The notes under the pieces are model-generated. The model saw nothing but the letters and a program-made list of their open reading frames with translations, was not told the DNA's origin and did not search any database. DNA of 64,000 nucleotides from Rhodospirillaceae bacterium SYSU D60007 (GTDB lineage Bacteria > Pseudomonadota > Alphaproteobacteria > Reyranellales > Reyranellaceae): NCBI GenBank assembly GCA_003574685.1, contig QOCQ01000003.1, positions 62,001-126,000 of the forward strand, in the 5' to 3' direction. Shown piece after piece: positions 19,924 through 27,140 of this stretch (position 1 is the stretch's first letter; every line of letters starts with the position of its first letter). Made by a program: the position numbers and the translations under genes.

Positions 19924-20571
19924 TCAGCCGCTGCCGGAAGCTGCCGAGCGTGCCCGCCGCGCGCCGGCGATGTATTGCTCGAGCCTGGGCAGGAAATCCC
20001 AGATGTCCCGGTTGAGCCGCTTCAGCTCGGCCACCGACTTGATCATCTCCTCGATTCGCGCTGCGTCCAGCGGCCGTGTTTCGCCGAACTGGATGCCGCG
20101 GCGCGTCTCGCGGACCCGCATGGCATGCGTATGCGTGATCTCGCCGCGTTCGTTCACCGAGTACATGCAGTGGTTGAACTCGTTGCGATCGCGCGTGGCT
20201 TGGCTGAAGCGGTCGACCAGCTTGTCCAGTGCCGCCAGCAGCGTGCGGTCGGCGATCTTGGCCTTCGCCAGGCGCTGGATGAGATCGAGTCTGGCCCTTG
20301 TCGTGTTGAGCGTCGCAAAGACGATCGCGGCCGAAACCTTGTCGGTCTCCAGCAGGATCATCAGCACGTAGATCAGCATGCTCTCGTTGTTCGACCAGCC
20401 GAAGACGAGGTTGCCGATCAGCGCCAGAACCCGGGTCCGGTGGTCCGCTGTCGAGGGTGCGGCCGCATCGAGGGCCGCGAAGTCGGGACGTTGCGGAAGT
20501 TCATGACCTGATCCACCGCCGGTCTGCGTCTGCGGTGAGGGTTCGGACTGGTTCGCGGGATCGCTGCTCAT
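19924..20571 (-). CDS. Hypothetical protein, 215 aa
   Basis: Unrecognised soluble protein. The first ~45 residues are polar and probably disordered. The remainder is mostly helical, with FGWSNNESMLIYVLMILLET, a helix rich in Arg/Leu (TRARLDLIQRLAKAKIADR) and RDRNEFNHCMYSVN, ending in a basic tail. The NEFNH-type motif is seen in small helical proteins of unknown role. The ATG at 20571 is chosen over an upstream in-frame one because the extra part is Arg-rich and enters the divergent promoter region. Confidence 0.7.
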   Translation of the reverse strand: MSSDPANQSEPSPQTQTGGGSGHELPQRPDFAALDAAAPSTADHRTRVLALIGNLVFGWSNNESMLIYVLMILLETDKVSAAIVFATLNTTRARLDLIQRLAKAKIADRTLLAALDKLVDRFSQATRDRNEFNHCMYSVNERGEITHTHAMRVRETRRGIQFGETRPLDAARIEEMIKSVAELKRLNRDIWDFLPRLEQYIAGARRARSAASGSG

Positions 20572-20657
20572 TCTGCATCTCGAATCTGTTGACAAACTGT
20601 AGCAGAATTGTCCCGGGCGCGTGAGGCTGCGCATCCGCGGGGGCAAGATCGGACGGC

Positions 20658-21149
20658 ATGTTCCAGATGCTGAAGGTAAGGCGTGCGCGCAAGGCGGCCG
20701 TCGCCCTGATCAACCCGCTTGTCGAGAGAAGCCGCTGGCGGTTCCACGGCATTCCCGAGCTGGTCTGGCTTGACCCCTACCTGATCGGCTTTCTTGGCAT
20801 GCTGATTACCCTGATCGCGCAGCGGGAGGTACGAAGCATCGGCGGCCAGGCGCTCGGGCTCGTCCAGCTCGATGCCTGGGAGCAGATCACCGGCACGGAG
20901 ATCGTGAACGTCGGGGAGGAGATCTGCCTGTTGAGCGCCAATGGCGATGCGGCCTTCCAGAGCGGATGCGTCAATGCCCAGCAGATGTTCTTTGCCATGG
21001 AGCAGGAGAGGGACGTCGACGCGTTTTCCGGTGACGGCAACGTGTCGTCCGCTGTCGACCTTCAGACGACCTCCGTAGGCCAGCTCTGGGCCCGCTACTT
21101 CGAAGAGCGGGTCCTGGAGACAGGAGGTCCGGCGATCGAGGCGCGATAA
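20658..21149 (+). CDS. Hypothetical protein with one hydrophobic segment, 163 aa
   Basis: Unrecognised. A basic N-terminus (KVRRARKAAVALINPLVERS) is followed by one likely membrane-associated segment (LDPYLIGFLGMLITLIA) and a soluble acidic C-terminal half. Codon use matches the neighbours. It is divergent from the 215-aa hypothetical, and a dispersed inverted repeat follows 21 nt after the stop. Confidence 0.6.
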   Translation: MFQMLKVRRARKAAVALINPLVERSRWRFHGIPELVWLDPYLIGFLGMLITLIAQREVRSIGGQALGLVQLDAWEQITGTEIVNVGEEICLLSANGDAAFQSGCVNAQQMFFAMEQERDVDAFSGDGNVSSAVDLQTTSVGQLWARYFEERVLETGGPAIEAR

Positions 21150-21170
21150 TCCATCTGTTGCCGTAGATCG

Positions 21171-21257
21171 CTTCATGGTGAGCCTGTCGAACTATGAAGC
21201 AACCCGCCCTGCCGCCTTGTGCCGCCTTCATGGTTCGACAAAGCTCACCATGAAGGC
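21171..21257. repeat. Dispersed inverted repeat, family R, copy 1
   Basis: Two arms in opposite orientation, CTTCATGGTGAGC...CTATGAAG and its near reverse complement (CTTCATGGTTCGAC...CACCATGAAG), separated by ~25 bp. It has several substitutions relative to the other copies at 34123, 38126 and 47702. Confidence 0.85.
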
Positions 21258-21332
21258 CATTCCGGCGCTGTGCGCGATTGAAGTTTCCTCAGACTCAGTT
21301 TAAATTCCTTCGTTCCGCCTCGGGGCGGCGGA

Positions 21333-23036
21333 ATGCCGGGGAATTCCATGCCAGTCGAGGTGATCGACAGCCTTGAACGCCTTGCTGCGGTTCGTCCGGA
21401 GTGGGAGGCGGTCTACGACGCTGATCCGGAAGGACATTACTTCCTGTCGTGGACATGGCTCTCGAAGTGGCTGGCGCGCTTCCCCGACCAGTGGTCGATC
21501 CTGGCCGTACGGCCGGAAGCGGGAGCGCCGTACGTCGCCTTTCTGCCGCTGCGAACGCGCATCATGTCGTCCAGGGGCGGCGAGCCCGTCAATGTTATTA
21601 ACATGGCCGGCAATTACGGCGCCGACTATTCAGGCATCCTGTGCAAGGCGGGGTACGAGGAGCAAGCCATTCCGGCGCTCGCCGGTCACGTGCGCACCCT
21701 GCACTGGGCAAACCTGCGGCTGGAGAACTTCCGCGCTTCGGAGAGGCGCCTTCAGCTCTTCATGCAGGCATTTCCGCAGGAGATCTTTCCTCGGGTCGAG
21801 CTGAACGTCACCAACAAGGACGGCGTCAACAACGGTATCTGTCCGTTCGTCACGCTGCCCACCGACTGGGACGCCTATCTTGAGACCCAGGTCAGCAGCA
21901 ACACCCGGCAGAAGATCCGGCGCTTCCTGCGGCAGGTGGAGAACTCGGCCGAGTTCCGCATCACGCACAGCCAACCCGATACGATCGAGCAGGACATCGA
22001 GATTCTGCTCAGGTTCTGGGGCGAGATGTGGGGAGAGCGCAAGGGCAAGCGCCTGGCCAACATCGTGAGATCCAATCGAACGATGCTGCGGCATGCCTTT
22101 GCGACCGGCACTCTCTTCTTGCCCATTCTCTGGCAAGGGGACCGGCCGCTGTGTGCGCTTGCCTTTTTTGTCGATGTGCGCAAGCGCGCGTTCCTGTTTC
22201 TCATCGGCAGCCGTGACGAATCGTTCCGCGGGCCGCCGGCGCCCGGCCTGGTGTTGCACGCCTATAGCATTCGGTACGCCATAGCCCAGGGAATCACGAC
22301 GTACGACTTCCTGCGCGGCAACGAACCCTACAAATACTCCTTCGGGTCACAGGAGATGCACCTCAGCAACGTCGCGTTAACCACGCGCGATGGCCGCAAT
22401 TTCGGTGCACGGCTTCGCGGCGAGGAACTTCAGGGTGCCTTCGAACGGTCCACGGCGCTGCATCGCGCAGGACAATTCGACGAGGCCGAGGAAGGCTACC
22501 GCCAGATTCTGGCGACAAACCCTGCTTCTCCGGGCGCGCTCTATGGCATGGGACAGTTGATGGCCCACCGTCGGGACCACCACGCGGCGGCGAAGTTCTT
22601 CAGAACGCTCGTTTCGGTCAAACCCGGCACTTACAAGGCGTGGCTGCGGCTCGGAAGAGCGCTGCTGGCACAGGGCCGCACTGCGGAAGCGGCTGAAGCA
22701 TTCTGTGGCGCCCTGAGGCAGGCGCCGGATTTGGTGGATGCCTGCTACTTGCTCTGCCAGACGTTGATCCGGTTGCAGCTCTTCCGCGAGGCCAGGGCCG
22801 CATTGGACAGGGTGCTGGTGTTGGCGCCGGATCATGCCCAGGCCGCTGCATTGCGCGAGGTGCTGAAGGCGCGTGCCATGCAAGCGCCGGCGGAGCAGGC
22901 ACGCCGTGCGGCGGCGTATGCAGGTCTCACGGCGCAGGTCGCCAGGGTCCTCGTTGCGCCGGCTCCCGATCGCGAACCGACGCACGTCTTTGCCGCATCC
23001 GCTCACGTGCACGAGAGCGTCAGCGCCACGCTCTGA
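21333..23036 (+). CDS. GNAT (CelD/BioF2-like) acetyltransferase fused to TPR repeats
   Basis: A 567-aa two-part protein. Residues ~1-360 form the double-GNAT fold of CelD/BioF2-like acyltransferases: YFLSWTWLSKWLARFPDQW, SSNTRQKIRRFLRQVE, RDESFRGPPAPGLVLHAYSI and YDFLRGNEPYKYSFGS. Residues ~375-500 are about three to four TPR units (FDEAEEGYRQILATNPASPG, AAKFFRTLVSVKPGTYKAWL, ARAALDRVLVLAPDHAQAAA). The first domain type is often tied to exopolysaccharide or cellulose synthesis, where it acylates sugars. The fusion with TPRs suggests a protein partner (inference). ATG at 21333 or 21348. Confidence 0.8.
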   Translation: MPGNSMPVEVIDSLERLAAVRPEWEAVYDADPEGHYFLSWTWLSKWLARFPDQWSILAVRPEAGAPYVAFLPLRTRIMSSRGGEPVNVINMAGNYGADYSGILCKAGYEEQAIPALAGHVRTLHWANLRLENFRASERRLQLFMQAFPQEIFPRVELNVTNKDGVNNGICPFVTLPTDWDAYLETQVSSNTRQKIRRFLRQVENSAEFRITHSQPDTIEQDIEILLRFWGEMWGERKGKRLANIVRSNRTMLRHAFATGTLFLPILWQGDRPLCALAFFVDVRKRAFLFLIGSRDESFRGPPAPGLVLHAYSIRYAIAQGITTYDFLRGNEPYKYSFGSQEMHLSNVALTTRDGRNFGARLRGEELQGAFERSTALHRAGQFDEAEEGYRQILATNPASPGALYGMGQLMAHRRDHHAAAKFFRTLVSVKPGTYKAWLRLGRALLAQGRTAEAAEAFCGALRQAPDLVDACYLLCQTLIRLQLFREARAALDRVLVLAPDHAQAAALREVLKARAMQAPAEQARRAAAYAGLTAQVARVLVAPAPDREPTHVFAASAHVHESVSATL

Positions 23037-23087
23037 TGCGAACGCAGACGCCGGGAGCGCGCCACTGGAGCGGCGCGCTCCCGGCTG

Positions 23088-23348
23088 TTAACGGCGGCGT
23101 TTGGCGGGCTTCGGCCCTTTCGCTGTCGGATCAGGCAGCGATGGTGCCGGGCGTAGGGCCGCTCCGCTCTTGTCGGGCAATCTGGGCGGCACCAGACGGC
23201 GTATGGCATCGGCCAGCCGGTCGAGCAGCTTCTCGTTGGCGGAATCCCGCCCCGCACTCCGGCTGCGCTCAGCTGCCGGACCCCGCTCGGACATCGAACG
23301 CTTTCCTCCGGAGTTCCCCGGCGGCTTTTTCGAAGGCGGTTTCGTCAT
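23088..23348 (-). CDS. Hypothetical small basic protein, 86 aa
   Basis: Unrecognised. Lys/Arg/Pro-rich ends flank one amphipathic helix (NEKLLDRLADAIRRLVPPRL). Residue composition suggests a nucleic-acid or membrane-surface binding protein, but it could also be a chance reading frame. Start at 23348; 102 nt downstream of the zinc-ribbon protein on the same strand. Confidence 0.4.
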   Translation of the reverse strand: MTKPPSKKPPGNSGGKRSMSERGPAAERSRSAGRDSANEKLLDRLADAIRRLVPPRLPDKSGAALRPAPSLPDPTAKGPKPAKRRR

Positions 23349-23450
23349 AAAGCCTGCTGCGGATAATCGGCCAAAACAGATACAACCAGCAGCCTCGGCA
23401 GACATTAGTCCAATTCTGTTAGTTGTTGGTGTCGTTGAACACGCCCAACA

Positions 23451-23915
23451 CTATTTTAATTCCAGATGACGTTGCATGGTGGAAGACGGCACCGATTCGT
23501 TGGCGGCGGTCCGTTGCAGCCGGCTGGTGAGGCCCGCCAGAGATTCGCCGCGGACGCGCTTCAGGACATACGACGCCGTGCGCGGGCTGACGTTCAGCAT
23601 GTGATGCAGCTCGTTGGCGTCCAGCGACTTGCCCCTCAGGGCGGTCAGCAGGATCGCCCTGAGCCATTTGTGCATCGGCAAATTGCTCGATTCGAACAGC
23701 GTGCCGACCTTGACCGTGAAGGGCTTGCGGCACTCGTAACACTTGTACGCGCCGATCCTGGTGCTATGCCCGCGCAGCGGGCCCACGTGCTGCCAGCCGC
23801 CGCAGTGCGGACACACCGGCCCTGCCGGCCAGACACATTGTTCAACGAAGCGATATGCCGCCTCCTCACTGTGAAATGGCGCGAAGGCGAATTCATCGGC
23901 CAGGTTGAATTGCAC
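23451..23915 (-). CDS. Stand-alone IS1595-type transposase zinc-ribbon protein
   Basis: A 154-aa protein resembling only the N-terminal part of IS1595-family transposases: FHSEEAAYRFVEQCVWPAGP, a zinc ribbon with C35/C38 (CPHC) and C59/C62 (CYEC), VKVGTLFESSNLPMHKWLRA and a HTH-like NELHHMLNVSPRTASYVLKR. The DDE catalytic domain is absent, and no remnant of it or of terminal inverted repeats is seen nearby. GTG start with AAGGGGG upstream. Either a relic of an insertion or a domesticated DNA-binding regulator. Confidence 0.7.
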   Translation of the reverse strand: MQFNLADEFAFAPFHSEEAAYRFVEQCVWPAGPVCPHCGGWQHVGPLRGHSTRIGAYKCYECRKPFTVKVGTLFESSNLPMHKWLRAILLTALRGKSLDANELHHMLNVSPRTASYVLKRVRGESLAGLTSRLQRTAANESVPSSTMQRHLELK

Positions 23916-24788
23916 AGCGCCCCCTTCGCTTTAAGCCCCGCACATGATGCCCACGAGATATCGAGTGTTCCTCAGTTGTGACGAGAGATGGCCCGATACT
24001 GCGAGGCAGAACTATGCCAGCAGGGTCAGAACTGAATGTTCACATACTAATCTATAGCCAGTATCGCACAAAGGTTTTTCTAGAGTCGGCGGCAAGTATT
24101 TCGCCCGGGCGCTGCCAGGCCGATCATTTGCGCGTCTGGGCGAGTGCTTGAAAGTATAGCATGAGGCATCAAGGGCAGCCTGTGCGAGGGATCAGCCGAG
24201 CCGCAGTTCCGGGGCCTACACGTGCAAGAATCGAATCTCGTTTCTCATAACCAATGCAAATGATGAGTCTTGCGGTGTAATACCATGCAAATGCGTCTGA
24301 ATCTGGATGATCCATATCGGACCTGAAACTACAGTACTGGCGCCTAACTCGCACATGACCCGAGTTCGTTCCTGACGTCCTGACGGAATCTCATCCTTTT
24401 TTCACGTATCCAGTAAAGTGTGAGTTTCACACGGCAATACAATGAAACGGTTCATGTTTTTCGAACCGAGTGCAGGCGGTACGAGAGACTAGTGTTAATG
24501 GGTACGCAAAATCCTATTGCCGCTGCCTGTCTGCGCGGCAGAATGATCATTGCAGGGGATCACTGTCTAACCCCGCTCGGAATCAAGTAGGGTGGGCGTT
24601 CTACGGAGACGGCGGAAAGCAAGTAGTCGTCGAATATCAATAAAAATCCCGACAGGTTGCAGACACCATGCGGTGGTACTTGGGCCTGTCAGACAACGGT
24701 TAGTAATGCAACGGCGTGTGTTCAAGCCCCGGGGCAAGGCACCTCGCGGGAAGGGGAAATTGCGTGCCTGGCGGCACGAAGCCGAACG
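23916..24788. other. Gene-free stretch upstream of the secretion island
   Basis: About 0.87 kb with no credible coding region and visibly lower GC than the rest. A small inverted repeat CGGTTC...GAACCG lies at 24448-24468. Short open frames between 24592 and 25018 overlap the conserved leader and look random. I see no tRNA, IS end or origin here. Confidence 0.6.
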
Positions 24789-25010
24789 GAGGGAGGTGCG
24801 GCACCAGAACCATCACAAACGTCAGGTCAAGGGTTGCCTTCAGAGGCCGGTTCCCAGCGCGAGGCGGGTTCAGGCGGTCGGGAGGCGATCAGGTCAATTC
24901 TTTCGAAGTAGCGGGACGGTCGTGGTTTTCTTCGGCATCGCCGACGCAGAAGATTGGTGATGGGAAGCGACTGCGATGCGTCTCCAGCGACGTGAAATGG
25001 AGACAGCATC
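24789..25010 (+). promoter_or_regulatory. Conserved leader of Gln-rich protein A (duplicated)
   Basis: This ~220-nt non-coding segment is repeated almost unchanged at 25952-26171 before gene B. Indels of 1-3 nt between the copies rule out a conserved coding frame. The most conserved blocks are GGCACCAGAACCATCACA, GGCCGGTTCCCAGCGCGAGG, CATCGCCGACGCAGAAGATT (A) and AATGGAGACAGCATC including the ribosome site. It probably holds the promoter and an RNA leader. Confidence 0.6.
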
Positions 25011-25856
25011 ATGTCTAATAGCCAGGGTCAGCTTCAGGGCCAGGCCGAAGGCCAGCTTCAGGGCCAGGCGGAGGCACAGCTTCAGGCGCAGCTTGAGGCC
25101 CAGGGCCAGCTTCAGGGCCAGGGCCAGGGTCAAGGCCAGGGCCAGGGCGAGCACCAGAGCCAGGGTCAGAACCAGCACCAGGCGCAGCTCGCGGTGCAGG
25201 CGGTAGGCCAGTACAGCGAGAGCGAGAACAAGAACGAGAATGAGAACGAGAACAAGAACGAGAACGAGGTCGACAACAAGGTCGAGAGCGACGTCGACAG
25301 CAAGATCGACAGCGAGATCTCGAACAAGGTCGAGAACGAGGTCGAGACCAAGACTGACGTCGAGGTCGATGTCTCGGTCGGCGTCCACACGCCGCCGGAT
25401 GACGAGGACGTGGTGGATATTGACGAGCTGGATGTCGAGTACCTCGACGGCCTGCTGTTCATCAACCCCGACAGCGTCGACCAGAAGATCGAAGGCGACG
25501 GCCTGAACTTCAACGTCGATCAGATCAACAACCTGGTGGACAACGATTCGGCAAGCGGCTCGTCCGTGAGCTTCACTGCCTGGGGTTCGGATGCCAAGTC
25601 CGAGGACTGGGCCGATGGCGATGGCGCCGGCTCCACCTTCTCGATGTACGCGGACGGCAAGGGCGGCGAGTCGGAGATCGACGACGTCACGGCGACGGTC
25701 GACGGCAACGCCGGTGAGATGTCCAATCTTGCCACCGCGACTGCCGACGGCATCGCCACCAACGAGGCGTTCACCCAGAACATCGTGCTGGGCGCGAACA
25801 TCCAGTTCAACCAGATGGAAGTCGAGCTCTCCGTCGGCAACATGGACGGCGTCTGA
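25011..25856 (+). CDS. Low-complexity Gln/Gly-rich acidic protein A, putative type I secretion substrate
   Basis: A 281-aa acidic protein without signal peptide. Residues 4-66 are Gln/Gly repeats (QGQLQGQ, then GQGQGQGQGQ). Residues 67-86 alternate Asn with Glu/Lys (NKNENENENKNENE). Residues 87-124 are tetrapeptides with a Val/Ile every fourth position (VDNK VESD VDSK IDSE ISNK VENE VETK). The C-terminal ~150 residues look folded: DIDELDVEYLDGLLFINPDS, FNVDQINNLVDND, GAGSTFSMYA and LGANIQFNQMEVEL. Its neighbours (paralogue B, repeat protein, ABC exporter, HlyD adaptor) suggest secretion. No RTX repeats. Function unknown. Confidence 0.85.
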   Translation: MSNSQGQLQGQAEGQLQGQAEAQLQAQLEAQGQLQGQGQGQGQGQGEHQSQGQNQHQAQLAVQAVGQYSESENKNENENENKNENEVDNKVESDVDSKIDSEISNKVENEVETKTDVEVDVSVGVHTPPDDEDVVDIDELDVEYLDGLLFINPDSVDQKIEGDGLNFNVDQINNLVDNDSASGSSVSFTAWGSDAKSEDWADGDGAGSTFSMYADGKGGESEIDDVTATVDGNAGEMSNLATATADGIATNEAFTQNIVLGANIQFNQMEVELSVGNMDGV

Positions 25857-25881
25857 GCATCACGTCTGGCCGGGTAAGCAT

Positions 25882-25909
25882 CGGTCCGCGCGGTTCGCCG
25901 CGCGGACCG
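25882..25909 (+). terminator. TTCG-tetraloop terminator after gene A
   Basis: CGGTCCGCGCGG-TTCG-CCGCGCGGACCG, a perfect 12-bp stem, 25 nt after the stop. A near-identical hairpin follows gene B, so the terminator is part of the duplicated module. Confidence 0.8.
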
Positions 25910-25951
25910 TCCCCCGGCAAAAGAGCGTGAATCAGGAGCAGACAAGCCGGT

Positions 25952-26171
25952 GAGGGAGGCGCGGCACCAGAACCATCACAACGTCAGGTCAAGGGTTGCT
26001 TTTTCGGGGCCGGTTCCCAGCGCGAGGCGGGTTCAGGCAATCGGGAGGCGATCAGGTCAAGTTTTTTCAAGAGCAGGACGGTCGTGGTTTCTTCGGTATC
26101 GCCGACGCAGAAGATTGGTGATGGGAAGCAGACTGCGATGCGTCTTCCGTAAGTGAAATGGAGACAGCATC
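25952..26171 (+). promoter_or_regulatory. Conserved leader of Gln-rich protein B (duplicate of 24789-25010)
   Basis: Second copy of the leader, starting 42 nt after the terminator of gene A and ending at the same AATGGAGACAGCATC ribosome site. Differences from copy A are mainly point changes and a few 1-3 nt indels around 26003 and 26059. Confidence 0.6.
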
Positions 26172-27005
26172 ATGTCCAGTCAGGGTCAACTCCAGGGCGA
26201 AGCCCAGGGCCAGCTTCAGGGCCAGGCCGAGGCGCAGCTTCAGGCGCAGCTTGAGGCCCAGGGCCAGCTTCAGGGTCAGGGTCAGGGCCAGGGTCAGGGA
26301 CAAGGCCAGGGTCAGGGCCAGGGCCAGAACCAGCACCAGGCGCAGCTCGCCGTGCAGGCGGTAGGCCAGTACAGCGAGAGCGAGAACAAGAACGAGAACG
26401 AGAACGAGAACAAGAACGAGAACGAGATCGACAACAAGGTCGAGAGCGATGTCGACAGCGACATCGACAGCGAGATCTCGAACAAGATCGAGAACGAGGT
26501 CGAGTCGAAGACCGACGTCGAGGTGGAAGTTGACGTTTCCGTCAATTCGCCGCCGGATGACGAGGACGTGATCGACATCGACGAGCTCAAGATCGACGAT
26601 CTCGACGGCATCGCCTTCATCAACCCGGACGACGTCGAACAGTCCGTGAGCACTGGGGTGAACTTCAACGTCGACCAGATCAACAACCTGGTGGACAACG
26701 ACGACGCTTACAACTCGAGCGTCAGTTTCCATTCGGGCTGGAACGACGCGGAGTCCGACGGTGACGGCGACGGCGCGGGCTCGACGTTCTCGATGTATGC
26801 CGAGGCCGAGGGTGGCGAGTCGAAGATCGACGACGTCACCGCCGATGTGGGCGGAAACGCCGGCGAGATTTCCGACCTCGCCACTGCGACGGCCGATGGC
26901 GTTGCCAGCAACTCGGCGTTCAACCAGACGCTCACCCTGGGTGCCAACATCCAGTTCAACCAGATGGAAGTCGAGATTTCCGGCGGCACGATGGACGGCA
27001 TCTAA
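26172..27005 (+). CDS. Low-complexity Gln/Gly-rich acidic protein B, paralogue of A
   Basis: A 277-aa paralogue with the same architecture as A: Gln/Gly repeats (eight consecutive GQ pairs, then NQHQAQLAVQAVGQYSESE), Asn/Glu/Lys alternation, the Val/Ile tetrapeptide region (IDNK VESD VDSD IDSE ISNK IENE VESK), then a C-terminal domain with DIDELKIDDLDGIAFINPDD, FNVDQINNLVDND, GAGSTFSMYA and LGANIQFNQMEVEI. The N-terminal half is almost identical to A, while the C-terminal half has diverged (for example VSFHSGWNDAESDGDGD). This suggests selection for two variants. No signal peptide. Confidence 0.85.
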   Translation: MSSQGQLQGEAQGQLQGQAEAQLQAQLEAQGQLQGQGQGQGQGQGQGQGQGQNQHQAQLAVQAVGQYSESENKNENENENKNENEIDNKVESDVDSDIDSEISNKIENEVESKTDVEVEVDVSVNSPPDDEDVIDIDELKIDDLDGIAFINPDDVEQSVSTGVNFNVDQINNLVDNDDAYNSSVSFHSGWNDAESDGDGDGAGSTFSMYAEAEGGESKIDDVTADVGGNAGEISDLATATADGVASNSAFNQTLTLGANIQFNQMEVEISGGTMDGI

Positions 27006-27028
27006 GCCGTCTAACGCCGGAATACTCT

Positions 27029-27054
27029 GGCCCGCGCGGTTCGCCGCGCGGGCC
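27029..27054 (+). terminator. TTCG-tetraloop terminator after gene B
   Basis: GGCCCGCGCGG-TTCG-CCGCGCGGGCC followed by TTCCTTCCC; an 11-bp perfect stem 23 nt after the stop of gene B. Confidence 0.8.
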
Positions 27055-27140
27055 TTCCTTCCCGCTGCTGGTGTTGCGTACTTGGTCGATGATGCGTTGC
27101 GTAGAACTGCCCGCCAAGGGCTGAGTGGCCAGGGGGATCC

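Noticed and set aside
24592-25018. Small open frames upstream of gene A
   Set aside because: They are Arg-rich, lack ribosome sites, overlap the conserved leader, and the indels between the two leader copies would break them.
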